DNA from: Bradyrhizobium sp. Gha
GTDB lineage: Bacteria > Pseudomonadota > Alphaproteobacteria > Rhizobiales > Xanthobacteraceae
Assembly (NCBI RefSeq): GCF_900113735.1
Contig: NZ_FOQM01000002.1
Coordinates: 248,001 to 312,000, forward strand
Length of the DNA stretch: 64,000 bases
Reading direction: 5' to 3'
Position numbers and translations under genes: made by a program. Every line of letters begins with the position of its first letter. The stretch's first letter is position 1. The notes beneath the pieces are model-generated. The model was not told where the DNA came from. It did no database searches and saw only the letters and a program-made list of their open reading frames with translations. Positions 30,731 through 41,200 of the stretch are shown piece after piece.

Positions 30731-33667
30731 ATGAGTCTTTTCATCGACAGGATTGCGCGTCAAACGCGAGCGGTCCCCGGGACGCTTCGGTCCATGGTCG
30801 GCTGCCTGTCGAATCTCCTCGCCCTGCGAGGTTCGATCCGAATCGGAATCTGGACCTTTTGTCTCGCGATGAGCGCGGTAGCCGCAGCCCTGGGAGGCTA
30901 TGCCACGCTTGGCATTCGGCATGCCGGCGACCTAGTTACCAGAACGTTCGACGAGTCGCTGATGTCGATCAACTATGCGCGCGCGGCTGGCGCTGACTTC
31001 GCGGCGATGCGTGTGGCATCGGCACAACGCCTGCTCACAAAGGATCGCTCAATCCGTGCCAGACTTGACGCGGAGATCGGCGAGCTTGCGAAGTCGCTTT
31101 CGGAAGATGTCACGATCGCCGCGGAACGCTCGCAATCGGCGCGAGCTGAAAAGGCAGCCGCCAAGGTCCAGGAGGCGGCTAGCGCCTGGCTCGCGCTTCA
31201 TCGGCCTATCCAATCAGCAATAGACGAGCGCGCGTCGAGCAATGCGCAGGATGTCGAACTCGACCAATACTCCAAGACTGTGAATCAGCAGATCGAACTG
31301 CTTGTCAACTACACCGCCGGTGATGGCTTTCTATTTCGGCAGCGTGCCCTGGCCGCCATCGAACGGGATCTCCAACTCAATATCGCGGGGCTGGCGCTCG
31401 CGCTTTTGCTGTCCGCCCTGTTTTCGTGGATTTTGGTACGCCGGATCATCGGCCCAGTCGCGATCGCCTCTAAAGCTGCAACGAGCATTGCCGATGGCGA
31501 TTTGAACACGGACATTCCGAACGGCGGCGGGGATGAGCTGGGTACTCTCCTGAGCGCAATGGGAAGGATGCGGGACAACATCAGATCGATGGTCGATCGA
31601 GAGGTGGCCCAGCGACGTTCGGCCCAGGCGCGGCTGTCCGATGCACTCGAGAACTCCCGTGAAGGGGTTGTGCTCCTGGATGGGGATGGCGAGATCGCTC
31701 TAGCCAACTCCAGGGCCAGTGAATTCATTCGCTGCTCGCCTCAACTGGTTCATCCGGATCCCTGGCGGAGCCGCGTGTGGACTGGGGACAGCAGCTCATT
31801 GAGCCTCGTGCACAGAGACATCCTAGGTGATAGTGAGGGCATGGAAGCCGAAGCGCAGCTTCCGGACGGGAGATGGCTCCGGGTCAGCCGCAGCTTGACG
31901 CAGGAAGGCGGCGTCATGCTCGTCTACAGCGATATTACCGGGTTGAAGCAGCAGAAGGCCGAGCTGCACGCCACGAATCTGAGACTGGACGCGGCGCTCA
32001 CCCATATGTCGCAAGGTCTCTGCCTCTATGGCAGAGAGGGACGGCTGCAGGTCGTCAACCGTCGCTTCTGTGAGATCTTCGATATTTCGCCCGAGCTTGT
32101 GCGACCGGGAATGACGTTCGAAGACGTCCTCCGTTTAAGTGTTGCCGCCGGCAACCATGGCAGCCAAACGGTGGCTGATCTTCTGGCGGAGTGCGAGGAG
32201 TTCCTGGCTCGGCGCAAGAGCGGCAATTACCTCCAGAACCTCAGCGATGGACGTGTCGTCTCGATCGCCCACCGCTCTACACCCGACGGCGGCTGGCTGA
32301 TCAGCTGTGAAGACGTGACCGAACAGCACAGGGCCCAATCGCAAATCGCGTTCATGGCGCGACATGACGCTTTGACCAGGCTGCCAAACCGGTCCCTGTT
32401 TGCCGAGCGAATCGAGCAGGCCCTTGCAGGCACCGGTCCGGGCGCCGACTTCGCCGTGTTCTGCATCGATCTGGATAACTTCAAACAGATCAATGATACG
32501 TTGGGACATCCGGTCGGCGATGGGCTGCTTTGCGCGGTCGCAGAACGATTGGAAGCCTGCGTCCGAGAGGTTGATACCGTAGCGCGCTTGGGAGGCGACG
32601 AGTTCGCGATCATCCAGACGGAAGTTCGGACAGCGGAAGAAACCGAGCGCCTTGCCCAGCGGATCGTGGAGCGCGTCGGCGCTCCGTATGAGTTGAAGGG
32701 CCATCGCGTTAATGTCGGCTGCAGCATCGGAATCTGCCTGGCGCCGGGTGACGGCACGACACGCGAGACGCTACTGAAGAACGCAGATCTGGCGCTGTAC
32801 CGGTCCAAGATGGACGGCAGGGGAAGATGGCGCTTCTTCGAGCCGGCGATGGACGTCACTGCGCAGAACCGCCGAGCGCTCGAAATCGACCTTCGCGAGG
32901 CAATGGAGAAGGATGAGTTCGCTCTGTTCTACCAGCCGGTTTATAACCTGCGCACGGACAGGATCAGCGGCTTCGAAGCATTGTTGCGCTGGCAGCATCC
33001 GTCGCGCGGACTGGTTCCCCCTGACCAATTCATCCCGCTCGCGGAAGAAATTGGTCTGATCGCTCCATTGGGCGAGTGGGTGCTGAATCGAGCCTGCGAG
33101 CAGGCGGCCAGTTGGCCGAACGAGTTCAAAGTTGCGGTCAACGTCTCGCCGACCCAATTTCGGGACCCGAGTTTGACGAACGTCATCGCCGACGCATTAG
33201 CCATGTCGGGGCTGGCGCCGCACCGGCTCGAACTTGAAATCACCGAATCGGTTCTGCTCGGCAACAACTCTGAAACCATCGCTATGCTGCACGAGCTGAA
33301 GGCGCGTGGGCTGCGCATCGCCCTGGACGATTTTGGGACGGGCTACTCGTCTCTGAGTTATCTCCGCAGTTTCCCCTTTGACAAAATCAAGATTGATCAG
33401 TGCTTTGTCCGTGACGCAACGGCAACAAAGGGATCGAAATTGATCGTAAGAGCCATCACTAGCCTCGCAAGAAGCCTCGGCATGACAACAACCGCCGAGG
33501 GCGTCGAGACGGTTGAGCAGCTGAACGAAATGAAGGCGGAAGGATGCAACGAGGCGCAAGGGTTCCTGTTCAGCCGTCCGGTTCCTCCAACCGAACTCGC
33601 ATCAACCATCCTGACCTTGCGGAATGCCCTGAAGCGGAGTGAATGGAGCAGGGCGAGAGCCAGCTAG
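30731..33667 (+). CDS. Membrane GGDEF-EAL protein with HAMP and PAS domains
   Basis: A 978-residue cyclic-di-GMP enzyme of the inner membrane. Order: helix 1 (about 37-60), a periplasmic four-helix-type sensor (60-215), helix 2 (217-237), HAMP (238-290), two PAS-like domains (about 300-410 and 420-545), GGDEF, EAL. The cyclase motif is intact, G621-G-D-E-F625, and an RxxD product-inhibition site (612-615) lies five residues ahead. The EAL signature is intact (E749-A-L), with DDFGTGYSS and QGFLFSRP further on, so both synthesis and breakdown activities are possible. The ATG at 30731 is chosen over an upstream TTG. Confidence 0.93.
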   Translation: MSLFIDRIARQTRAVPGTLRSMVGCLSNLLALRGSIRIGIWTFCLAMSAVAAALGGYATLGIRHAGDLVTRTFDESLMSINYARAAGADFAAMRVASAQRLLTKDRSIRARLDAEIGELAKSLSEDVTIAAERSQSARAEKAAAKVQEAASAWLALHRPIQSAIDERASSNAQDVELDQYSKTVNQQIELLVNYTAGDGFLFRQRALAAIERDLQLNIAGLALALLLSALFSWILVRRIIGPVAIASKAATSIADGDLNTDIPNGGGDELGTLLSAMGRMRDNIRSMVDREVAQRRSAQARLSDALENSREGVVLLDGDGEIALANSRASEFIRCSPQLVHPDPWRSRVWTGDSSSLSLVHRDILGDSEGMEAEAQLPDGRWLRVSRSLTQEGGVMLVYSDITGLKQQKAELHATNLRLDAALTHMSQGLCLYGREGRLQVVNRRFCEIFDISPELVRPGMTFEDVLRLSVAAGNHGSQTVADLLAECEEFLARRKSGNYLQNLSDGRVVSIAHRSTPDGGWLISCEDVTEQHRAQSQIAFMARHDALTRLPNRSLFAERIEQALAGTGPGADFAVFCIDLDNFKQINDTLGHPVGDGLLCAVAERLEACVREVDTVARLGGDEFAIIQTEVRTAEETERLAQRIVERVGAPYELKGHRVNVGCSIGICLAPGDGTTRETLLKNADLALYRSKMDGRGRWRFFEPAMDVTAQNRRALEIDLREAMEKDEFALFYQPVYNLRTDRISGFEALLRWQHPSRGLVPPDQFIPLAEEIGLIAPLGEWVLNRACEQAASWPNEFKVAVNVSPTQFRDPSLTNVIADALAMSGLAPHRLELEITESVLLGNNSETIAMLHELKARGLRIALDDFGTGYSSLSYLRSFPFDKIKIDQCFVRDATATKGSKLIVRAITSLARSLGMTTTAEGVETVEQLNEMKAEGCNEAQGFLFSRPVPPTELASTILTLRNALKRSEWSRARAS

Positions 33668-33770
33668 GACTTAGAGACTGCGAGCGTCGGCCTTGGGGAT
33701 CTTGCCAAGTGAGCTGGTGTGCTATGGAGCTCAGCTCGGGCGGCGCGCCTGCCGCACCCACGACCGGGAG

Positions 33771-33826
33771 ATGTCGGCTGTCAGGGGTAGGCTAACTTGA
33801 TCGAGCTAAACCGTCGCGATTGACCC
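33771..33826. repeat. Short dispersed repeat, copy B
   Basis: Second copy of the element at 23918-23980: atgtcggctgtcaggggtag at the left and cgcgattgaccc at the right, with a slightly shorter centre. Like copy A it follows directly on a plus-strand gene. Confidence 0.55.
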
Positions 33827-33894
33827 CGAGCCGACGATTTCGGTCTGTCGTCGAGGAACCGTCGGCCTTCGCCTCGCGGCAGCACCGCGGTCGT

Positions 33895-35400
33895 TTATGT
33901 CTGCCTCGGCGTGATTGTTATGCGATGGACTTCCATCTTTTGACCGATGCCCTTCAGGTTCTCGTAGTTGCGCGACACCGAGCGTGAATTGACGATGTCG
34001 CTGACCCCCGGCGCCTCCATCACCGTTGCACTGATGCACACTTCGTTGACTTCGGCGAGACCTTGCACGCGTGCGGCGATATTCACGTCCTGTCCGAAAT
34101 AGTCGATCCGGTCGTTGAGGTTCACCGCAATCGCCCGCCCCTTATGGACACCGACCTTGAGGCCCAGCGGCCGCGAAGCGGTCCGGTTGAACCTGGACAG
34201 TTCTTCGATCATCTTGATGGAGGCGCAAACCGCATCCTGGGGGCGCTCGAACCCGGCCATGACCGCGTCGCCGATCGTCTTGATGATGGTGCCGGATCGT
34301 TCCCGGATGATCGTGTTCAAGATCTCGAAGTGTTGACGAACCAAAAAATATGCATTCACGTCACCCACGCTTTCATACAGCGGGGTCGACTGCTTCAGAT
34401 CGGTGAACAGGAAAGTCATGTCTGAGACTTTGATGCTCTCGCCCTCATCAACAAGCTGCGCCTTGTAGAGTTCGCGGAAGCTCGGGGTGAGCAGCAACCG
34501 CTTGCCGGAAAGAAACGGCTCATATTCGACCAGATGGGGCTCGAAACCCGGGGGATACTGGACGAACCAGAAGCGACCGCGATCGTCACTGCGGTTTTCG
34601 ATCCGGATGGTGTGCTTGCCTGGGCTGAGATCGGCCGTCTGCCGGAACGAAAAGCGTCCGTCCCCGAGGACCATGTCTCTCGGCGCCGTGGGCCGGTCCG
34701 GTAGCACAAAGCGGCCCGACTCGAGCTGGACCAGCGTCCCCTGCGGTTCTGCCGGCTCCCCGCCCGCGAAGAAGACTAAAAGAAGTTTATGGCAGAGGTC
34801 CAGCACCTCGAAACGGCCAGCCGTGACATCGAAGTCGAAGCTGCGGCGCTCATGGGCCTTGATATCGGCGAATCCTCGTGAGAGGGCAGCAACGAGCTGC
34901 TGGTGCGTCATCCCGTGCGGAGCGATGAAGCCCTTGGAAAAGTTGTAGCGCAGATAAAAATCCTCGACAGACAGCATTTCGGGATGGCGGAATATGATGT
35001 CGCGCACGCCACTCGAGACCGTAAAGGTGACCTGAATGTAGTCGTCCAGCGACACATCGTTGATCGCGTTGCAGAACGCGCACTGAAAGCGTGGATGGAC
35101 CTGATCGAGCTCGCGAAAGCTGCCGGCGACCTGCGGGCAATAGGCGCAGATGAGCAGCCAGTCCATGTCGAACAGGCCCACCTTGGCGGTGTGCACGAAC
35201 AGCTCTATCGCGTCCGCCTCGGACAGGCCGACGAGGCCGCCGTATTGGATGGGGTTGACGCGAAAGAGATCATAGTCGTCGGCAGTACGGATGAGCTTTT
35301 CGAGCTCCGAGAGGACATTCGGCGCCCAGCTTTTTACCGATCTGAGCGCGCCGAGGCGCTGGCTCAGGAGGCTCTCGTTGACCGGGGACAGGACACTCAT
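33895..35400 (-). CDS. Class III adenylate cyclase with double-CxxC region
   Basis: 501-residue soluble protein, second gene of a two-gene operon. An N-terminal region (1-230, resembling the DUF5939-type front of some bacterial cyclases) holds two CxxC pairs (Cys85/88 and Cys107/110) suggestive of zinc binding. A beta-rich segment follows (about 230-320), then a class III cyclase domain (325-495). Metal-binding Asp334 (FLFTDLKQST) and Asp378 (IGDAVMAGF), adenine-selecting Lys374 and Asp433, and transition-state Asn440/Arg444 (DVNIAARVQG) are all present, so activity and ATP preference are expected. The ATG at 35400 has gggg about 8 bases upstream; a GTG three codons earlier would overlap that site. 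Confidence 0.85.
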   Translation of the reverse strand: MSVLSPVNESLLSQRLGALRSVKSWAPNVLSELEKLIRTADDYDLFRVNPIQYGGLVGLSEADAIELFVHTAKVGLFDMDWLLICAYCPQVAGSFRELDQVHPRFQCAFCNAINDVSLDDYIQVTFTVSSGVRDIIFRHPEMLSVEDFYLRYNFSKGFIAPHGMTHQQLVAALSRGFADIKAHERRSFDFDVTAGRFEVLDLCHKLLLVFFAGGEPAEPQGTLVQLESGRFVLPDRPTAPRDMVLGDGRFSFRQTADLSPGKHTIRIENRSDDRGRFWFVQYPPGFEPHLVEYEPFLSGKRLLLTPSFRELYKAQLVDEGESIKVSDMTFLFTDLKQSTPLYESVGDVNAYFLVRQHFEILNTIIRERSGTIIKTIGDAVMAGFERPQDAVCASIKMIEELSRFNRTASRPLGLKVGVHKGRAIAVNLNDRIDYFGQDVNIAARVQGLAEVNEVCISATVMEAPGVSDIVNSRSVSRNYENLKGIGQKMEVHRITITPRQT

Positions 35401-35432
35401 CTCAAGCACCCCTTTTTGATGGGCCGACTACG

Positions 35433-36560
35433 CTACCGGTCTCCCTCCGCGACGGACGGCACCATCGCCTCGTCCGGATCGATGGCCCCCAAGCTCTCGA
35501 CGATCTCGAAACGGCCGCTCTTCGCCTGGGCGATATACATGTTCATGCGGACGTGGTGCTGGCCCGGAACCATTTCCGCCGGACCGCCCGGCCCCTCGGC
35601 GATCCCGGCGTGATCGAGCGCCGCAATGACGTCCTCCTGGCGTAGCGAGCCGGCCTCGTTCACGGCCGCCGCCCAGAGCTTCATCCCACGGTAGAGGCCG
35701 GAGCAGGCGCTGCCTCCCGTAAACTGTTCTTTGCCGGGATAGCGTTTGTTGTACGCGCCGAGCAGCGTTTTGCTGAAGGGATCGCTGACGTTCTGATAGA
35801 AGTCGAGGCAGCCGTAGAGGCCTTCCACATGCGGCGCGGGCAGCAGGCCGAGCAGGTTCTCGTCGAAATAGGTGCAGATCAGCTGTCCACCGCGGTTCTG
35901 AAAACCGGCATTATGGAGTTGCGCGAAGAAGGGCACGACTCCAGGCGGAACGATGGTGTTGAAGACCACTTCCGCGCCGCTGGCCATGATCCTCCCAACC
36001 GTCTCTTCGTACTCCAAGTGATCGAGGGGATAGTATTCCTCGCCGACGATGCTGCCGCCATTGGCGATGACGAGCTGGCGGACCCTCTCGTTCATCACGC
36101 GCGGCCAGATGTAGTCTGCGGACGGCAGGTGAAATGTCTTGGCACCGGTCTTGTGCATCAGCCAGGGAATGAGGGGGTCGAGCTGCTGCGCCGGCACCGG
36201 TCCGGTGCAGAAGATCAGCGGGTCGCATTCCTGCCCTTCGTATTGCTCGGGGTAGATGTAGAGCGTCCTGCCCTTCACGACGGCGGGGCCCTTGATGGCC
36301 TGCCGCGTCGAGCTGTAGATGCCGCCGAAGATCACGTCCACCTTGTCCTGCGACACAAGCTTGGTCGCCTTGGCCGCCGCGACGGCGTCGGTCGTTGCAC
36401 CGTCCTCGAGATAGAGCTTGATCTTCCGCCCCAGCAGACCGCCGCTGGCGTTGATCTCGTCAACCACCATCCTTGCCACGTTGGCGTTGGCGCGGCCCAT
36501 GAACGAAAGTGCTCCGGTCTCCTCCGCGATCATGCCGACTTTGATGGACGCTTGTGTCAT
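35433..36560 (-). CDS. Leaderless UrtA/AmiC-like amide-binding protein
   Basis: 375-residue periplasmic-binding-protein fold (Peripla_BP_5 type, as in UrtA, FmdD and the cytoplasmic regulator AmiC). Signature segments are IAEETGALSFMGRANANVARM, VDVIFGGIYSSTRQAI, IYPEQYEGQECDPLIFCTGPVPAQQ and SADYIWPRVMNERVRQL. The protein starts MTQASIKVGMIAEE without any signal peptide, and no in-frame upstream start adds one: a stop lies 14 codons above the ATG at 36575. The start at 36560 has gggag 8 bases upstream. The cyclase gene follows after 32 bases. Inference: a cytoplasmic receptor for a small amide or urea-like ligand that regulates the cyclase. Confidence 0.85.
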   Translation of the reverse strand: MTQASIKVGMIAEETGALSFMGRANANVARMVVDEINASGGLLGRKIKLYLEDGATTDAVAAAKATKLVSQDKVDVIFGGIYSSTRQAIKGPAVVKGRTLYIYPEQYEGQECDPLIFCTGPVPAQQLDPLIPWLMHKTGAKTFHLPSADYIWPRVMNERVRQLVIANGGSIVGEEYYPLDHLEYEETVGRIMASGAEVVFNTIVPPGVVPFFAQLHNAGFQNRGGQLICTYFDENLLGLLPAPHVEGLYGCLDFYQNVSDPFSKTLLGAYNKRYPGKEQFTGGSACSGLYRGMKLWAAAVNEAGSLRQEDVIAALDHAGIAEGPGGPAEMVPGQHHVRMNMYIAQAKSGRFEIVESLGAIDPDEAMVPSVAEGDR

Positions 36561-37039
36561 GGCAGGTGCTCCCATGAGCTTTGCGCGCGCCAGCCGTTGC
36601 TCCGCTCCTCTACTTCAATTCCGGCGGTGTCGGCAAACCCGCATCCGCCTACGCGCCGGATTGCAAACTATCGCTACCGAGTGGCCAAATCGGCCGCATC
36701 GCAAGCGCGATCAGAAAGTCGGTGCGTCGAGCTGCCCGTGCTGATAACGCGTTTAATGTATCCTCGGCTCCGCCCTTGTCGCAAGTAGCCGATGCGCGCA
36801 TCCGAACGATTTGGCCCGACAAACAGTTTCCGACATTTTCCGTTCCTGTGAAGTTGCTGACCCACGCCATGCACACCGCAAGGTCCGCTTCCGGGACTGG
36901 AGCCGATACTGGCTATGGGCTGCCGAGGGTAGCTTGTGAGACCCGAAGGCGACCTGCAGTCCTCAATTTATCGCTCTCGCGCATGAGAAAGTGCTAACCT
37001 TCTCATCCCACAGGCGTGGGTTCGTGGAGGGAGGGGCGC
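36561..37039. other. Divergent promoter region, no gene seen
   Basis: 479 bases between the leaderless binding-protein/cyclase operon (leftward) and an orphan binding-protein gene (rightward). A 138-codon plus-strand frame crosses it but has no family feature, no ribosome site and ordinary shadow composition. No sigma-54 motif is seen on the minus strand. Both promoters should lie here. Confidence 0.5.
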
Positions 37040-38026
37040 ATGCGACGGCGGGACCTTCTTGCAGGATTGTTGGCGACGACAACGGCCACCGCCGTGCGAG
37101 CTGCTGAGCCAAACAGGGTCTACCGGCTGGCGTTTTGCAATCATTTCAAGCGGTCGCCGCGGGGACCCGTTGCGATCCGGATATTCGATCGCTTACACCA
37201 GCTCGGTTACATCGAGGGCAAGAATTTGATCGCAGATGGATATTTCGCTGAGGATCGGCCTGAACGCTACGCAGAGATCGCACGCAAGGCTGTCCAGGCA
37301 AAGCCCGATGTGATCGTGGTATCCTGGGACAACCAGCTCATAGCGCAGGTCGCTAAAGAGACATCCACGATCCCGATTCTTTGGCAAATGCCATCGCTCG
37401 ACGCGGGATTTGTGCGCAACCCTGCTCGGCCGGAAGGCAATATCAGCGGTGTCGCCTGGGACGCCGGGATCGAGATGCAGGGAAAACACCTCGACATCCT
37501 GCGGCAGGCCGTCCCAACTGCATCCCGCATCGCCTATCTTTCAAACCGCTACGATTGGGAAGGGACTTGGGGGCATGCGGTAGTCCAGGCTGGGCGCAAT
37601 TCGGGCATTTCAATTATCGGCATACCGATGGACCATTGGGCGGAGGAAGAGGACTATCGTCGAGCATTTGAGACCATAGGCCAGCAGTCCGCAGACGCGC
37701 TCATGTTTAACGGGCTGGGTGGTAATTTCACTTACAGAAAACTCATCGCTGATTTAGCCTTGAAATATAGGTTACCTTCGATTGGTTGGTCTCCCGACGT
37801 TGTCGAGAACGGTCCCGGACTCCTGTCTTACGCGGCGGACTGGAGCGATTATGCGGACCGCTTTGCTGATGCCGTGGGCCAGGTTCTCAGTGGCACTAAG
37901 ATAGCGGATACCCCCGTCTCTCAACCGACGAAATTCGTCCTCGCGATCAATCTGAAAACAGCAAGGGCGCTCGGCCTCGAAATACCGGCCGGATTGGTCG
38001 CCAGAGCCGACGAGGTGATCGAGTAG
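37040..38026 (+). CDS. Orphan ABC substrate-binding protein (PF04392 type)
   Basis: 328-residue binding protein of the same TrpX-like family as the gene at 22899. The signal peptide is MRRRDLLAGLLATTTATAVRA, with an RRRD Tat-like motif. Family features are FDRLHQLGYIEGKNLIADG, ARKAVQAKPDVIVVSWDN, GNISGVAWDAG, HLDILRQAVPTASRIAYLSN and the ending NLKTARALGLEIPAGLVARADEVIE. A ggagggagggg ribosome site precedes the ATG at 37040. The usual permease and ATPase genes are absent nearby. The ligand is not predictable. Confidence 0.85.
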   Translation: MRRRDLLAGLLATTTATAVRAAEPNRVYRLAFCNHFKRSPRGPVAIRIFDRLHQLGYIEGKNLIADGYFAEDRPERYAEIARKAVQAKPDVIVVSWDNQLIAQVAKETSTIPILWQMPSLDAGFVRNPARPEGNISGVAWDAGIEMQGKHLDILRQAVPTASRIAYLSNRYDWEGTWGHAVVQAGRNSGISIIGIPMDHWAEEEDYRRAFETIGQQSADALMFNGLGGNFTYRKLIADLALKYRLPSIGWSPDVVENGPGLLSYAADWSDYADRFADAVGQVLSGTKIADTPVSQPTKFVLAINLKTARALGLEIPAGLVARADEVIE

Positions 38027-38257
38027 GTTTTGATGGTGGGGAGTTGAGTGCGGAATTGGCCCGTCGCGACACATTGCACCGCCGCGCGATCTCGGTCGCA
38101 AACAGGGCAGAGCGGAAGTGGGCAGGCCGCCGTCGGGTGCAGAGGACGACCCTCATGATCCCTACCGGACATGAGCCGGTGGGGAGAAGGCTGCAATTAC
38201 CGGACGAGCAGGATAATGTAGGCAGTCGGTCGGGGTAATCCTGGGAAGGGTACCGCG

Positions 38258-41200
38258 ATGCAGCAGATTGTGGACTGGCTCGAAAGACTCGGCATGTCCG
38301 AGTATGCGCAACGCTTTGCCGAAAACGGGATCGGTATCGCAGCTCTCCGCCATCTGACCGATCAAGACCTCAAGGAGATCGGTGTCCTGCTCGGGCATCG
38401 CCGGATAATGCTTGCAGCCATCGCCGAACTTGCGAGAGCCGGCGAGCCGGTCGCTCAACCCGTTGTCGGCTCGGAGGCGAGGCCTCGCGATGGCGCGGAG
38501 CGCCGTCAAGTCACCGTAATGTTTTCCGACCTAGTCGGCTCGACGGCGCTGTCCGCGCGCATGGACCCGGAGGATTTGCGCGAGGTGATTGCAGCGTATC
38601 AGAATTGCGTCACGGAGACCGTACGTCGCTTCGGCGGCTTCGTCGCCAAGTACATGGGTGACGGCGTGCTCGTCTACTTCGGCTATCCGCAGGCGCACGA
38701 GGACGACGCCGAGCGGGCCGTGCGCGCAGGACTAGAAGCGACCGCCGCACTTGGCAGGCTCAAATCATCTGTTCCGCTGCAAACCCGCGTCGGTATTGCG
38801 ACCGGCCTGGTGGTCGTCGGCGATCTGACCGGATCGGGAGAGGCACAGGAGCGCGGCATCATCGGAGAAACGCCGAACCTCGCCGCGCGCCTGCAAGGCA
38901 TCGCTGAGCCAAACGCAGTGGTCATCGCCGAGTCCACCCGCAAGCTCCTGGGCGACCTGTTTGAACTCGAAGCGCTCGGGACACGATCCCTTAAAGGCAT
39001 CGCGCGCCCAATGCCTGTCTGGGCTGCGCTGCGGCCAAGCTCAGCTGAGAGCCGCTTCGACGCACTGCATGGCGGTCACCTCGCGGCCCTCGTCGGCCGC
39101 GAAGAAGAGCTGGAATTGCTGCTTCGGCGCTGGTCCAGAGCAAAGGCCGGCGAAGGCCAGGTCATCCTGCTGTCCGGCGAGCCCGGCATTGGAAAGTCGC
39201 GGCTCACAGCCGCGCTGCTGGAACGCGTCGCCGGTGAACAGCACACGCGTCTGCGTTATTTTTGCTCCCCACAGCACACGGATAGCGCGCTTTATCCAAT
39301 CATGGGTCAGATGGAACGGGCCGCCGGCTTCAGGCACGACGACACACCGCGAGCAAAGCGGGACAGGCTTGATGCCGTACTTGCGCGGACCTCGACCCCG
39401 ATCGAAGACATCGCGATCCTTGCCGAGATGCTGTCGCTTCCGAACGATGGCCGCTATCCCGCACTTGAATTGACCCCACAGCGCCGCAAGGCAAGAACGC
39501 TGGAAGCGCTTGTTTCGCAACTCGCGGCCCTAACTCGCCAAAATCCCGTACTGATGATAGCCGAGGATGCGCATTGGATCGACCCTACAAGTCTGGAAGT
39601 CTTTGATCAGGTCGTAGATCGGATCGCGACCCTTCCGGTGCTGCTGATCGTGACGTTCCGGCCTGAATTTGATCCGCCCTGGATCGGACAGCCGCATGTG
39701 ACCGCGCTGACTATCAATCGGCTGGAACAGCGCGACATAGCCGCAATGATTGACCGCATTGTTGGCAACAATCTCCTGTCGGCAAGCATTCGACTGGAGA
39801 TCATCGAGCGAACCGACGGCATTCCCCTGTTCGTTGAGGAGATGACCAAGGCGGTACTGGAGGCGGAGAGCGAGGGCGCGGCCGCGCATGTTGCTGCGGC
39901 GGCTCCTTTCCCGGCCTTGGCCGTCCCCGCAAGCTTGCACGCTTCGCTGATGGCACGACTCGATCGGCTCGGGCCCGCTAAGGAAGTGGCTCAGATCGGC
40001 GCTGCGATCGGTCGGGAATTCTCTCACGGATTGTTGGCCGCGTTGATAGACAAGCCGCAGACAGAATTAAATTCCGCTCTCGATCGGCTCATTGCGGCCC
40101 GCTTGTTGTTTCGGCAGGGCATGCCACCACATGCACGTTATCTATTCAAGCATGCGCTGGTGCAGGACGCCGCCTATGGCACGCTGCTGCGCGAGCCGCG
40201 ACGTGAGCTTCATGCCCGTATTGCCGAGACGCTCGAAACGCAATTCACCGAGATCGCTGCGAGCCAGCCGGAGCTGCTGGGGCGTCACTGCACGGAAAGC
40301 GGCGACCTTCATAAGGCCGTGACCTACTGGCTGAAGGCTGGACAGCAAGCAGCCCGACGCTCGGGCAACGCAGAGGCACTAAGCCATCTTGCTCGCGGCT
40401 TGGAGCTCCTCGACTCAATGCCGGATTCGACTGAGGTCCGCCAAGAGGCGATAAAATTCCTCACAACTCGAGCTGTCGTCCTCCGGATCGCCAAGGGCTA
40501 CGGCAGCGACGAGCTGGTCGCGACGTTGCTGCGGGCCCGCGACCTGTGTCAACGGGGCGGCGACACGCGGCAGATGTTTCAGATCCTCTTCGGGCTCTGG
40601 ACAGCGAAGGCAGGACGCGCTGACTGGCTCGGCGCCAAGGCCCTCGCTGAGGAGTGCCTCGCTCTCGCTCGGCAAGAGGCTGACACGGCAATGCTCATCG
40701 AGGCGTATCGGCTGCTTGGCTCCACAGCTGTCTACATGGCCGAGCATTCAACCGCAGAGCAGAGGCTTCGAGACGCTCTAGCCCTCTATGAGCCTGAGAA
40801 GCATCGGGGCAACACCTTGCTTTACGGCTATGATCCAGGGACAACCTGCAACGGCTATCTCTCATGGACCCTCTGGTTTCAGGGAAAACTATCCGGAGCA
40901 CTCGCGGCCAGCGAGGCTTCCATCCGTCTTGCAATCGAATCCGAACATTCGCCCAACCTTGCCCTGGCTTACGGGTGGGCTACGTTCCTCCATCTGTGCA
41001 CCCACGATCTCGAAGCGCTTCGCAGTCTGACGCCGAAGCTCATCGCTCATTGTGAAGAGCACGGGTTTTCGCATTGGCTGGCTTTGGGGAAGATCGGCCA
41101 CGGATGGTGTTTGGGTCGGAGCGGCGACGCTTCTGGTGGCCTTGCATGGTTGCGGGGCGGCATCGATGAGTTTCACTCATTGTGGGGCGGGTTCCTGGTT

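Noticed and set aside
33401..33667. Degenerate EAL domain making the GGDEF-EAL protein inactive
   Set aside because: The EAL, DDFGTGYSS and GFLFSRP segments are all intact.
36581..36997. 138-codon plus-strand frame in the divergent promoter region
   Set aside because: No start signal, no known motif, and it lies over the expected promoters.
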